Shown here piece by piece: positions 1 through 8,756 of a stretch of DNA of 38,776 nucleotides (position 1 is its first letter; the number at the start of each line of letters is the position of its first letter). Location: contig NZ_JANINU010000120.1 of the NCBI RefSeq assembly GCF_024508875.1, positions 1 to 38,776 of the forward strand. The letters run 5' to 3'. The notes beneath the pieces were generated by a model. It was given only the letters and a program-made list of their open reading frames with translations. It was not told the DNA's origin and did not search any database. The stretch is from Phenylobacterium sp. Its GTDB lineage: Bacteria; Pseudomonadota; Alphaproteobacteria; Caulobacterales; Caulobacteraceae. A program made the translations under genes and the position numbers.

Positions 1-482
1 TCGCCAAGCGGCTGCTGCAGTACGAGCGCCAGAACATCTCGGCCGGCTTCGGCGAAGGCGGTTCGGCCGGCGGGGCGTCGGGCGACCTGGCGACGATCGC
101 CAAACAGTACGCGGGCGACGGCGGCGAACTCAGCGACATCGAGCTGCGCAGCAAGATCACGCTGAACAAGATGAACTTCCAGGCGCTGCGCCAGACCATC
201 GCGCGGTCGGCCGCCGAGTCGAAGGCCGGAAACGGCCCCTCGGCCACGACCTCGATCATCAAGTACGCCGCGGCCGAGTTCGCCAAGGAGCGGTCCGAGC
301 TGATGATCGAGGCGCTGGGGCACCAGGGCCTGGGCTGGGAAGGCGCGGGTTACGAGAGCCCCGAGATCGTGGCCGTGCGCGGCTGGCTGCGGACCAAGGC
401 CAATTCGATCGAGGGCGGCACGTCGGAAGTGAACCTGAACGTGATCGCCAAGCGGGTGCTGGGCTTGCCTGACCCGAAGTAA
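1..482 (+). CDS. Acyl-CoA dehydrogenase, C-terminal part (5' end outside window)
   Basis: This is the last 159 residues of an FAD-dependent acyl-CoA dehydrogenase, which makes the alpha,beta double bond in beta-oxidation. The reading frame is open from base 3 to the TAA at 480-482 and lacks its start. The visible part begins with KRLLQYER, the helix whose Glu is the likely base (isovaleryl-CoA-dehydrogenase position). It ends with SIEGGTSEVNLN and VIAKRVLGLP, the usual C-terminal signature. It closely resembles the complete paralogue that starts 43 bp downstream (same SIEGGTSE end), so the two probably arose by tandem duplication and share a transcript. The substrate cannot be read from the sequence. 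Confidence 0.93.
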   Translation, partial: AKRLLQYERQNISAGFGEGGSAGGASGDLATIAKQYAGDGGELSDIELRSKITLNKMNFQALRQTIARSAAESKAGNGPSATTSIIKYAAAEFAKERSELMIEALGHQGLGWEGAGYESPEIVAVRGWLRTKANSIEGGTSEVNLNVIAKRVLGLPDPK

Positions 483-525
483 GACGGGCGCAAATCAGGA
501 AAACCTGAGGCGAGGAGGAACGGCC

Positions 526-1734
526 ATGGCGGACTTCGGCGGCGAGATCGAAACCTTCCGGTCCGAGGTCCGGGATTGGCTGGAGGCCAATTTTCCGAAG
601 GCGCTGGCGCACGACACGGCGACCCAGCTCGCCAAGCTGAACGCGAAGCCCGAGACGGCCGAGGCGAAGGCCTGGCGCCTGGCCCTCGGCGCCAAGGGCT
701 GGGGCGCGCCGCATTGGCCCAAGGACGTCGGCGGCGGCGGGCTGAACAAGGCCCAGATCGCGGTTCTCAACGAGGAGATGGCCAAGATCGGGGCCCGCAA
801 CCCGATCGGCGGCATGGGCATCGCGTTCTTCGGACCTACGCTGTTGGAATACGGCTCCGACGCCCTGAAGAAGGAGCACTTCCCCGGCATCGTGAACGGC
901 GATGTCTGGTGGTGCCAAGGCTATTCCGAGCCCGGCGCCGGCTCCGACCTCGCGTCCCTGCAGACCTTCGCGGAGGACAAGGGCGACCACTACCTCGTCA
1001 ACGGGTCGAAGATCTGGACGAGCGGCGCCCAGAACGCCGACCGCTGCTACTGTCTAGTCCGCACCGACAAGTCGAAGAAGCACGAGGGCATCTCGTTCCT
1101 GCTGATCGACATGAAGGCCCCGGGCGTCGAGGTGCGACCGATCCTGCTGATCAACGGGACCTCGCCCTTCTGCGAGACCTTCTTCACCAATGTGAAGGTG
1201 CCGAAGGACCAGTTGTTTGGGCCGCTGAACGGCGGGTGGACGGTGGCCAAGCGGCTGATGCAGTTCGAGCGCAGCTCGATCGCCGGCAGCCTGGGAGGCG
1301 GCAACATCGGCCAGACGGTGGCGATGCCGACGATCCCCGACGCGGCCAAGGCGAACATCGGCGTGGACGCCGAGGGCCGGCTGGACGACGCCGACCTGCG
1401 CCGCCGGATCACCGAGCACCTGATGGAGAACCAGGCCTTCCAGCTCACGATGAAGCGGGCGGCCGACGACGCGCGCGCCTCGAACGGGCCGTCGAACACC
1501 GCGGCGATCATGAAGTACGCCGGCGCCAAGATCGCCATGGAGCGCAACGAGCTGATGGTCGAGGCGTTCGGCCATCAGGGCCTGGGCTGGGGCGGCGACG
1601 GCTTCTCGGAACAGGAGCTGGCCTCGATGCGTACGATGCTGCGTTCAAAGGCCAATTCGATCGAGGGCGGCACATCCGAAATCAATCTCAACATCGTCGC
1701 CAAACGCGTGCTGGGATTGCCGGACCCGAAATAA
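526..1734 (+). CDS. Acyl-CoA dehydrogenase (FadE-type, 402 aa)
   Basis: A full-length FAD-dependent acyl-CoA dehydrogenase. The start is set by GAGGAGG a few bases upstream of ATG 526. The N-terminal helical domain begins MADFGGEIETFRSEVRDWLE. The FAD/substrate signature CQGYSEPGAGSDLAS is at about residues 130-144, and WTSGAQ follows at about 164. The C-terminal helical domain ends SIEGGTSEINLN...LGLP. The MCAD catalytic Glu (IYEGT) aligns with Gly here. Glu248 in LMQFERS sits where isovaleryl-CoA dehydrogenase has its base and is the likelier catalyst. It is followed by a TonB receptor gene on the same strand about 108 bp on. Family certainty is high; the substrate is unknown, possibly a bulky or branched acyl-CoA given the paralogue cluster. 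Confidence 0.95.
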   Translation: MADFGGEIETFRSEVRDWLEANFPKALAHDTATQLAKLNAKPETAEAKAWRLALGAKGWGAPHWPKDVGGGGLNKAQIAVLNEEMAKIGARNPIGGMGIAFFGPTLLEYGSDALKKEHFPGIVNGDVWWCQGYSEPGAGSDLASLQTFAEDKGDHYLVNGSKIWTSGAQNADRCYCLVRTDKSKKHEGISFLLIDMKAPGVEVRPILLINGTSPFCETFFTNVKVPKDQLFGPLNGGWTVAKRLMQFERSSIAGSLGGGNIGQTVAMPTIPDAAKANIGVDAEGRLDDADLRRRITEHLMENQAFQLTMKRAADDARASNGPSNTAAIMKYAGAKIAMERNELMVEAFGHQGLGWGGDGFSEQELASMRTMLRSKANSIEGGTSEINLNIVAKRVLGLPDPK

Positions 1735-1842
1735 AGTTTCGGCCGCGCCGCGAACGAAATGTTGCCGTAACGCCCGACCCTCAATTCCGCCGCGCCGGCG
1801 TGGAAAAGCTGGCCGCTGGGACGCTGTACTTCCGAGGGTTGG

Positions 1843-4818
1843 GTGACTGAGGACTTTTCGAACCTGCGGCCGGCGACGGCCGTGGCCGCGACGCTGCTGA
1901 CGGCGCTGCTGGCGAGTGTGGCCGCGCCGGCCCTGGCCCAGGCGCCGACCGCCGCCCCGGCCGCCAGCCCGGCCAAGCCGGCCGCGGCGGCGACCCACAC
2001 CGAAGACGAGGAGACCGACGACACGGTCTCGGAACTGGTGGTCGTCGGCACGCGCGAGCGGCCACAGCCCGGCGCCGTCGTGGGCGACATCCAGCCCGAG
2101 GTGCAGCTCAGCCCGGCGCAGATCCAGTCGTACGGCGTCAGCTCGGTCGCCGACCTGCTGGCGGAACTCAGCCCGCAGATCACCAGCAACCGCGGCCGCG
2201 GCGGCGAGGCGCCCGTGGTGTTGCTCAACGGGCGGCGCATCTCGGGATTCGCCGAGATCCGCGACATCCCCACCGAGGCGATCATCCGCGTCGACATCCT
2301 GCCCGAGGAGGCGGCGCTGGCTTACGGCTATTCGGCCGACCAGCGGGTGGTGAACTTCGTGCTGCGCCGCCGCTTCCGGGCGCTGACCACGGACGTGACG
2401 GGCTCGGCGCCCACGGCCGGTGGCCAGGCCAACGGGACGGCCGAGCTGAACCGCCTGGAGATCCGCGGCGACAACCGCATCAACCTGGTGCTGAAGGTCC
2501 AGGCGGCCTCGGCGATCACGGCCGACGAGCGCGACGTGGGCCAGGTCGCCGCCATCCAGCCCTACGACCTGACCGGCAACATCACAGGCGCGACGCGCGG
2601 CGGCGAGATCGACCCGGCGCTGAGCGCCATCGTCGGCCGGCCCGTGACGGTCGCCGGCCTGCCGGTCTCGGCGGTGAACGGCCAGGCGCTGACGCTCGCC
2701 GGCCTGACGCCCACCGCCGGGGTCGCCAACGTCAGCGACACCGACGCCTTCCGTACGCTGGTCCCCGAGACCAAGACGGTGACCGGCAACGCCGTGATCG
2801 CCCGCGCCCTGCCCCACGACTTCCGGGGCACGCTGACCGCCAACTTCAGCGCCAGCCGCAGCGAGTCGCTACGCGGCCTGCCCGGCGCCAGCCTAGTGAT
2901 CCCGGACGCCGACCCCGCCTCGCCCTTCGGCACGGACGTCACCCTCAACCGCTACGTCACCGCGTTCGGCCCGCTGCGGCAGACGACCGAGAGCTGGAGC
3001 GGCCAGGTGGGCGGCTCGCTGAATAAGGACCTCGCCAAGTGGCGGCTGTCGCTGACTGGCGCCTACGACCACTCGGACTCGTTCACCGTCAGCGACGTGG
3101 GGGTGGATATCAGCGCGCTGCAGGCGGCGGAGAACGCCGGGACGCTGGGCTCGCCGTTCGCGCCGTGGGCGCCGGCCCTGCTGGCAGAGCGCGCCGGCAA
3201 CAAGGCGCGCTCGATCAGCGACGGCTTCAACATCCAGGCGGTGGCCAACGGCCCGGCGTTCGACATGCCGGCTGGTCCGGTGCGCACCTCGTTCAAGGTG
3301 GGCGAGGCGGCGAGCTGGCTATCGTCGGACACGCTGCGTTCCGGTGTCGAGCGCGACGCCGACCTGTCGCGCAACACCCTGTCGGCGCAGGGCAGCGTCG
3401 ACGTGCCGCTGGCGAGCCGGAAGAAGGATTTCCTGCCGTTCCTGGGCGAACTGTCGGTCAACGCCAACGCCGCCGTGAACGACCTCTCGGACTTCGGGAC
3501 CCTGACCACGCTCGGCGTCGGCATGAACTGGCGGCCGATCACCGGCCTCAGCCTGATCGTGTCGCACACCCGCGATGAGGGCGCGCCGACCATGAGCCAG
3601 GTGGGCGGCCCGCAGGTGGTGACCGAGGCCGCGCGAATCTTCGACTACGCCACGGGCCGGACCGTGGAGGTGCGCCGCATCGACGGCGGCAACGCCGCGC
3701 TCACCGGCGACGAGCGCAACGTGACCAAGCTGGGCCTGACCTGGAAGCCGATCTCCAGCCAGGACCTGACCTTCAGCGCCAACTACGTGAAGAGCCGGAT
3801 CGAGAACCCCATCGCCACGTTCCCGGCGGCCACCGCCGAGATCGAGGCCGCCTTCCCCGACCGCTTCACCCGCAACGCGGCGGGCGACCTGGTCCAGATC
3901 GACTACCGGCCGGTGAACTTCGCCCAGACGAAGAGCGAGAGCCTGCGCTGGGGCTTCAACTATTCGCGCCCGTGGGGCCCGCAGCCGCAGCCGCGGCGCT
4001 TCGGCCAAGGCGGCCCTGGCGGCTTCGGCCCCGGGGCGCCGGGCGCGGGCCAGGGGCAAGGGCAGCGACAGGGACAGTCGGCCCAGGGCCAAACCACCCA
4101 GGGTCAGCGCCAGGGCGTGGCGGGCCAGTCCGCGCCGGGCGAACGTCCGGAAGGCAGCGCGCCGGACACGACGGCGCCCAGCGCGCCGCCCGGCAGCGAA
4201 ACCCGTACGGGCGACACCCAGCAGGCGCAGGGCGGCTTCGGCCCGCCCGGCGGCGGCTTCGGCGGCCCTGGCGGCGGACCGCCCGGCGGCTTCCGCGGCG
4301 GGTTCGGCCCCGGCGGCCCCGGCGGCCTGGGTGGGCGGATCCAGTTCGCCGTCTATCACACGATCCATTTCCAGGATGAGATCCTGGTCCGCGATGGCGG
4401 GCCGGTCTTCGACCTGCTGCACGGCTCTGCCGCCGGTAGCGGCGGCGGCCAGCCGCGGCACGAGGTGCAGGCCCAGGCGGGCATCTCGCGCAACGGTCTA
4501 GGCGCGCGGATCAGCGCCAACTGGCAGAGCGCCACCACTGTAGACGCGCCGGCCTCTTCGCCCACCGGGGATCTGCATTTCGGCAGCCTGGCGACCGTGG
4601 ACCTGCGGCTGTTCGCGAACCTGGGCGCCAACCGCGAACTGGTGGCCAAGCAACCGTTCTTCCGCGGCTCGCGCCTGACGCTGTCGGTGACCAACCTGTT
4701 CGACGAGAAGCAGGACGTGACCGACGTGACGGGGCGCACGCCGGCAGGCTACCTGCCCGACGAGCTGAACCCCACGGGCCGGGTCGTCAGCCTGAGCTTC
4801 CGCAAGCTGTTCTTCTGA
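1843..4818 (+). CDS. TonB-dependent outer-membrane receptor with Gly/Gln/Pro-rich insert
   Basis: A 991-aa outer-membrane transporter energised by TonB-ExbBD. The start is GTG 1843, just after GAGG; the next residues form a signal peptide ending near ALAQA (about 33). A Pro/Ala linker follows, then SELVVVGTRERPQ (about 63-75), which looks like the TonB-box/plug entry. The plug domain runs about 85-180 (ADLLAELSPQI, VVLLNGRRI, RVDILPEEAALAYG). The beta-barrel follows and ends in Phe-Phe, as expected for insertion by BamA. Residues about 712-833 are an extraordinary low-complexity insert (GGFGPG, QGQRQGQ, GGPGGG) between two barrel regions. It lies inside the acyl-CoA dehydrogenase cluster, so it may import that pathway's substrate; this is an inference. 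Confidence 0.92.
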   Translation: MTEDFSNLRPATAVAATLLTALLASVAAPALAQAPTAAPAASPAKPAAAATHTEDEETDDTVSELVVVGTRERPQPGAVVGDIQPEVQLSPAQIQSYGVSSVADLLAELSPQITSNRGRGGEAPVVLLNGRRISGFAEIRDIPTEAIIRVDILPEEAALAYGYSADQRVVNFVLRRRFRALTTDVTGSAPTAGGQANGTAELNRLEIRGDNRINLVLKVQAASAITADERDVGQVAAIQPYDLTGNITGATRGGEIDPALSAIVGRPVTVAGLPVSAVNGQALTLAGLTPTAGVANVSDTDAFRTLVPETKTVTGNAVIARALPHDFRGTLTANFSASRSESLRGLPGASLVIPDADPASPFGTDVTLNRYVTAFGPLRQTTESWSGQVGGSLNKDLAKWRLSLTGAYDHSDSFTVSDVGVDISALQAAENAGTLGSPFAPWAPALLAERAGNKARSISDGFNIQAVANGPAFDMPAGPVRTSFKVGEAASWLSSDTLRSGVERDADLSRNTLSAQGSVDVPLASRKKDFLPFLGELSVNANAAVNDLSDFGTLTTLGVGMNWRPITGLSLIVSHTRDEGAPTMSQVGGPQVVTEAARIFDYATGRTVEVRRIDGGNAALTGDERNVTKLGLTWKPISSQDLTFSANYVKSRIENPIATFPAATAEIEAAFPDRFTRNAAGDLVQIDYRPVNFAQTKSESLRWGFNYSRPWGPQPQPRRFGQGGPGGFGPGAPGAGQGQGQRQGQSAQGQTTQGQRQGVAGQSAPGERPEGSAPDTTAPSAPPGSETRTGDTQQAQGGFGPPGGGFGGPGGGPPGGFRGGFGPGGPGGLGGRIQFAVYHTIHFQDEILVRDGGPVFDLLHGSAAGSGGGQPRHEVQAQAGISRNGLGARISANWQSATTVDAPASSPTGDLHFGSLATVDLRLFANLGANRELVAKQPFFRGSRLTLSVTNLFDEKQDVTDVTGRTPAGYLPDELNPTGRVVSLSFRKLFF
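3976..4344 (+). repeat. Low-complexity Gly/Gln/Pro-rich coding repeat within the TonB receptor
   Basis: About 120 codons of irregular short repeats: first GGPGGFGPG-like units, then a Gln-Gly stretch (GQGQGQRQGQ), a short acidic/Ser-Pro linker, then GGFGGPGGG units. The frame stays open and barrel-like sequence resumes on both sides, so it is translated. Reading-frame slippage or repeat-length variation between strains would be expected here. Confidence 0.85.
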
Positions 4819-4823
4819 CCGTT

Positions 4824-4865
4824 CGCCTCCTCTCCCCGAGGCGCAGCCCGGGGGGAGAGGAGGCG
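4824..4865 (+). terminator. Hairpin after the TonB receptor gene
   Basis: A perfect 14-bp inverted repeat (CGCCTCCTCTCCCC at 4824-4837, complement at 4852-4865) with a 14-base loop, starting 5 bp after the receptor stop. Only three T follow, so it is a weak intrinsic terminator or an mRNA-stabilising or REP-like hairpin. It separates the receptor from the next acyl-CoA dehydrogenase gene. Confidence 0.6.
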
Positions 4866-4946
4866 TTTGAACACCTGTTTGGACAGACTCCCCGCCTCCG
4901 CGGACCGGTGCTAGGGTAGAAAAAACGGTATCCAAGGGAGGATGAG

Positions 4947-6146
4947 ATGGCGGATTTCGGTGGCGCCGACGTGGACGCCTTCCGGGCCGAGGCGCGCGCC
5001 TGGCTCGAAGCGAACCTACCCCAGTCGATACGCGGCGACGTGAACGCGCCGCTGCGTTTCCAGGGCGCCGAGAAGCCTGCGGGCGACCATCTCCTCTGGA
5101 AGCAGCGCATGGGCGAGAAGGGCTGGGGCGTTCCCACCTGGCCCAAGGCCTATGGCGGCGGCGGACTATCGGCGGCCGAGGCGCGGGTGCTGAACCAGGA
5201 GATGGAGCGGATCGGCGCCTACAACCCGATCATGGGCATGGGCGTGTCGATGTTCGGCCCCACATTGCTGGAATACGGCACCGAAGAGCAGAAGAAGCGC
5301 CACATCCCGCCGATCGTGAAGGGCGAGCTGCGCTGGTGCCAAGGCTATTCCGAGCCGGGCGCCGGGTCCGACCTGGCCAGCCTGACGACCAAATGCGAGG
5401 ACGCCGGCGACCACTGGAAGATCAACGGCCAGAAGATCTGGACCAGCGGCGCGCAGTGGGCGGACTGGTGCTTCTGCCTGGTGCGAACGGACACCACCAA
5501 GAAGCATGAAGGCATCAGCTTCGTCCTGATCAACATGCATCAGCCCGGCGTGGAGACGCGGCCGATCAAGCTGATCGCCGGGTCGTCGCCGTTCTGCGAG
5601 ACGTTCTTCACCGACGCGCGCGCAGAGAAGGACGACATGGTCGGGCCGTTGAACGGCGGCTGGACGGTGGGCAAGCGCCTGCTGCAGCATGAGCGTTCGG
5701 GCCAGGGCGGCGGGCGAATGACCGGCGGCGCCGACATCGCCGACATCGCCAAGAAATACCTCGGCGTCGACGATCAGGGCCGTATCGCCGACACCGACCT
5801 GCGCACGCGGGTGGTGAAGAACAAGATGGACGCCCGCGCTCACGCCCTGACCATCGAGCGGGCCCGGGCGGAGTCGAAGGGCAACGTGAACCCCTCGGCC
5901 ACCACGTCGGTGATGAAGAACTCCGGCACCTGGATCGGCCAGGAGCGCGCCGAACTGTTGATCGAGATCATGGGCAGCCAGGGCCTGGGCTGGGAAGGCG
6001 AAGCCTTCGGCAAGGACGAGCTGGAGGCCGTGCGCTCGTGGCTGTCGGGCAAGGCGTGGACCATTTTCGGCGGCAGCCAGGAGGTGCAGTCGAACATCGT
6101 CAGCAAGCGCATTCTGGGCCTGCCCGACACGACGGCTTCGAGCTAA
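4947..6146 (+). CDS. Acyl-CoA dehydrogenase (FadE-type, 399 aa)
   Basis: A third member of the local acyl-CoA dehydrogenase family. AAGGGAGG precedes ATG 4947. It has the MADFGGADVDAFRAEARAWL N-terminus, the CQGYSEPGAGSDLAS flavin/substrate signature near residue 131, WTSGAQ and the LGLP C-terminus. It differs from the upstream pair at the end: TIFGGSQEVQSN instead of SIEGGTSE. The MCAD base position is therefore Gly and the preceding residue Phe; the Glu of LLQHERS is the probable base. It forms a close pair with the next gene (same TIFGGSQEVQSNIVSK end). Together with the 362-aa gene downstream it could form a heteromeric enzyme like the actinobacterial steroid side-chain FadE pairs; that is an inference. 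Confidence 0.95.
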   Translation: MADFGGADVDAFRAEARAWLEANLPQSIRGDVNAPLRFQGAEKPAGDHLLWKQRMGEKGWGVPTWPKAYGGGGLSAAEARVLNQEMERIGAYNPIMGMGVSMFGPTLLEYGTEEQKKRHIPPIVKGELRWCQGYSEPGAGSDLASLTTKCEDAGDHWKINGQKIWTSGAQWADWCFCLVRTDTTKKHEGISFVLINMHQPGVETRPIKLIAGSSPFCETFFTDARAEKDDMVGPLNGGWTVGKRLLQHERSGQGGGRMTGGADIADIAKKYLGVDDQGRIADTDLRTRVVKNKMDARAHALTIERARAESKGNVNPSATTSVMKNSGTWIGQERAELLIEIMGSQGLGWEGEAFGKDELEAVRSWLSGKAWTIFGGSQEVQSNIVSKRILGLPDTTASS

Positions 6147-6162
6147 GGTCTCAACTCCAACT

Positions 6163-6274
6163 TCGTCATTGGCCGGCCTTGTGCCGGCCATCCGGACACG
6201 CCGACTTTCGGGAATTTGCCTGAGCGGTCGGCGCATCTGGATCCCCGGGACAAGCCCGGAGATGGCGAGCAAGA
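6163..6274. repeat. REP/BIME-like imperfect palindromic intergenic element
   Basis: The gap between two acyl-CoA dehydrogenase genes holds two facing hairpins: GGCCGGC...GCCGGCC near 6170-6188 and CCGGG acaag CCCGG near 6245-6259. Outer ends resembling CGTCATTGG and, on the other strand, CGCCATCTCC make the whole block roughly self-complementary. Paired GC hairpins of this kind are common dispersed intergenic repeats in Alphaproteobacteria; membership of a named family was not checked. Confidence 0.55.
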
Positions 6275-6299
6275 TTTAAGAACGAGGAATTTTCGAGAA

Positions 6300-7502
6300 A
6301 TGGCGGATTTTGGTGGGACCGATCTGGATGCCTTCCGGAAAGAGGTCCGAGACTGGGTCGAGGCGAATTTCCCCGCTTCGCTGAAGGGCAAGCCCAACCC
6401 GATGGCGCGCGAGGAGCGCGGCAACGATCCGACGCCCGAACAGGAAGCCTGGCGCAAGGCGGTGGGGTCGAAGGGCTGGGGCACGCCCACCTGGCCGAAG
6501 GAATACGGCGGCGGCGGCCTGTCCGGGGCCGAGGCGCGCATCGTGCAGGGCGAGTTCGCCCGCGCCGGCGCCTACAACCCCATCGGCGGCATGGGCGTGA
6601 TGATGTTCGGCCCGACGCTGCTGGAATACGGCACCGAGGCGCAGAAGCAGGAGCACATCCCGCCGATCTGCCGCGGCGACCTGCAGTGGTGCCAGGGCTT
6701 CAGCGAGCCGAACGCCGGGTCCGACCTCGCGTCTCTTCAGACCAAGGCCGAAGACAAGGGCGACCACTTCATCATCAACGGCAGCAAGGTGTGGACCAGC
6801 GGCGGTCAGTTCGCCGACTGGATGTTCTGCCTGGTGCGCACCGACCCCGCGAAGAAGCATGAGGGCATCAGCTTCGTCCTCTTCTCGATGCACCAGCCCG
6901 GCGTCGAGGTGCGGCCGATCCCGCTCATCAACGGCATGGCGCCCTTCTGCGAGACCTTCTTCACCGACGCGCGCGCCGAGAAGAAGGACCTGGTCGGCCC
7001 GCTGAACGGCGGCTGGACCATCGCCAAGCGCCTGCTGCAGCACGAGCGCAGCGGCATCTCCGGCATGGGCGGCGGCATGGGCGGCTCGTCGCTGTCGGAC
7101 CTGGCCAAGAAATACGTCGGCGTCGACGAAGAAGGCCGCATCGCCGACCACGACCTGCGCAATCGGGTCGTGCGCAACGCGATGGAGACCAAGGTCTTCC
7201 AGCAGACCGCCTTCCGCGTGATGGCTGAGTCCAAGGGCAATTCCGGCCCCTCGGCGGCTACCTCGATCATGAAGAACGCCGGCACCTGGATCGCCCAGGA
7301 GCGCCACGAGCTGACCCTCGAGATCATGGGTCACCAGGGCCTGGGCTGGGAGGGCGACGACTTCGCCAAGGACGAGCTCGAGATCGTCCGCGCCTGGCTC
7401 TACGGCAAGGCCTTCACGATCTTCGGCGGCTCCCAGGAGGTGCAGTCGAACATCGTCAGCAAGCGCATCCTGGGCTTGCCTGACCTTACGCAAGCGCAGT
7501 GA
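6300..7502 (+). CDS. Acyl-CoA dehydrogenase (FadE-type, 400 aa)
   Basis: A fourth large acyl-CoA dehydrogenase. An in-frame ATG at 6216 would add 28 residues, but they are translated from the palindromic repeat. ATG 6300 gives MADFGGTDLDAFRKEVRDW, matching the paralogues, so it is preferred, although the upstream CGAGGA is distant and weak. It contains CQGFSEPNAGSDLAS, WTSGGQ, the LLQHERS helix and TIFGGSQEVQSN...LGLP. SEPNAGSD has Asn where the paralogues have Gly. It is very similar to the gene at 4947. The 362-aa dehydrogenase gene follows after 72 bp, so co-transcription and complex formation are plausible. Confidence 0.94.
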   Translation: MADFGGTDLDAFRKEVRDWVEANFPASLKGKPNPMAREERGNDPTPEQEAWRKAVGSKGWGTPTWPKEYGGGGLSGAEARIVQGEFARAGAYNPIGGMGVMMFGPTLLEYGTEAQKQEHIPPICRGDLQWCQGFSEPNAGSDLASLQTKAEDKGDHFIINGSKVWTSGGQFADWMFCLVRTDPAKKHEGISFVLFSMHQPGVEVRPIPLINGMAPFCETFFTDARAEKKDLVGPLNGGWTIAKRLLQHERSGISGMGGGMGGSSLSDLAKKYVGVDEEGRIADHDLRNRVVRNAMETKVFQQTAFRVMAESKGNSGPSAATSIMKNAGTWIAQERHELTLEIMGHQGLGWEGDDFAKDELEIVRAWLYGKAFTIFGGSQEVQSNIVSKRILGLPDLTQAQ

Positions 7503-7574
7503 GGATGCGGACCTGACGGGTCCGCACCCCCATCGATCATTTGAGACAACGAACGAATTTCACGAGGAACTAAG

Positions 7575-8663
7575 ATGGCCGTTCTGACCGAAGAACAGAG
7601 CATGCTGCGAGACTCGGCCAAGAGCTGGGTGCAGGAAAAGAGCCCCGTCGGCGCCTTCCGCAAGATGCGCGACAGCGGCGCCGAGCTTGGCTACGACGTC
7701 GCCGCCTGGAACGAGATGGCCGAGATGGGCTGGGCCGGGGTGATCATCCCGGAAGAGTTCGGCGGGTCGAACTTCGGCTACCTGAGCCTGGGCCTGGTGC
7801 TCGAGGAACTGGGCCGCACCCTGACCGCCTCGCCGCTGATCGCCTCGGGCCTGGGCGCCGCCTCGGCCCTGATCCTGGGCGGCTCGGACGCGCAGAAGTC
7901 CGAGTGGCTCCCGAAGCTGGCCGACGGCTCGGCCGTGGGCGCGCTGGCGGTCGACGAGGGCCCGCATCACCGGCCCGAGAAGGTCGCGGCCACGGTGTCG
8001 GGCGGCAAGCTGACCGGTAAGAAGACCTTCGTGCTGGAAGGCATGGCCGCCGACGTGTTCGTGGTCTCGGCCACGGAGGGCGGCAAGGTCGAGCTCTACC
8101 TGGTGAAGGCCGACGACGCCGGCGTGAAGCGCAGCAAGCTGAGCCTGGCCGATAGCCGCGGCGCGGCGAACGTCGAGTTCAGCGGGGCCGCGGCCGAGAA
8201 GCTGAACGGCGGCGCGGCGCTGCTGGAAAAGGTCCTGGACCGCGTTCGCGCCGGGCTGGCCGCCGAGATGCTGGGCGCCGCCAACCAGGCGTTCGAAGTC
8301 ACGCTGGAATACCTCAAGACCCGCGTGCAGTTCGGCCAGGTGATCGGCAGCTTCCAAGCCCTGCAGCACCGCGCGGCCAAGATGTTCACCGAGCTGGAAC
8401 TGAGCCGCTCGGCGGTGGAGGCGGCCCTGGCGGCCATCGACGCCGACTCGCCGGACGTGCCGGAGCTGGTCAGCCTGGCGAAGGCCAAGATGGGCGACAC
8501 CTTCCACCTGGTGTCGAACGAGATGGTCCAGATGCACGGCGGCATCGGCATGACCGACGCCCACGACGCCGGCTTCTACCTGAAGCGCGCCCGCGCGGCC
8601 GAGGCGGCCTTCGGCAACCAGGCGTTCCACCGCGACCGCTACGCGCGGATCCAGGGGTACTGA
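7575..8663 (+). CDS. Acyl-CoA dehydrogenase, short small-subunit-like type (362 aa)
   Basis: A divergent, shorter acyl-CoA dehydrogenase. GAGGA precedes ATG 7575. The N-terminus MAVLTEEQSMLRDSAKSWV and the ending MHGGIGMTDAHDAGFYLKRA then AAFGNQAFHRDR are typical of the small partner in two-subunit enzymes (FadE27/FadE29-like, pimeloyl-CoA dehydrogenase small-subunit-like). The usual FAD/substrate signature is degenerate (AVDEGPHHRPEKVAA). The helix-G Glu of the large paralogues is Asp (VLDRVRAG), and the IYEGT Glu is absent. The region RVQFGQVIGSFQALQHRAA is a well-conserved dehydrogenase segment that helps bind FAD. It probably needs one of the upstream 400-aa proteins for activity; this is inferred from family precedent. 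Confidence 0.92.
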   Translation: MAVLTEEQSMLRDSAKSWVQEKSPVGAFRKMRDSGAELGYDVAAWNEMAEMGWAGVIIPEEFGGSNFGYLSLGLVLEELGRTLTASPLIASGLGAASALILGGSDAQKSEWLPKLADGSAVGALAVDEGPHHRPEKVAATVSGGKLTGKKTFVLEGMAADVFVVSATEGGKVELYLVKADDAGVKRSKLSLADSRGAANVEFSGAAAEKLNGGAALLEKVLDRVRAGLAAEMLGAANQAFEVTLEYLKTRVQFGQVIGSFQALQHRAAKMFTELELSRSAVEAALAAIDADSPDVPELVSLAKAKMGDTFHLVSNEMVQMHGGIGMTDAHDAGFYLKRARAAEAAFGNQAFHRDRYARIQGY

Positions 8664-8696
8664 TCGGTCGCTGACCGTTCAGGACTGAAATGACGC

Positions 8697-8730
8697 AAGC
8701 CCCGTCGGTCGCATGGCCGGCGGGGCTTTT
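8697..8730 (+). terminator. Intrinsic terminator of the acyl-CoA dehydrogenase cluster
   Basis: AAGCCCCGTCGG (8697-8708) pairs with CCGGCGGGGCTT (8717-8728), 12 bp with one G-T wobble and an 8-base loop, followed by a TTTT run. It starts 34 bp after the last dehydrogenase stop and lies before the convergent MFS gene, where the A-rich left arm could also serve the other strand. Confidence 0.85.
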
Positions 8731-8756
8731 GCTTGGCTGGCGCGGCGCGGACGGCT

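Noticed and set aside
1660..1690. Glu in SIEGGTSE taken as the MCAD-type catalytic base
   Set aside because: On alignment with IYEGTSQIQ that Glu falls on the Tyr position and the base position is Gly, so the helix-G Glu is the better candidate.
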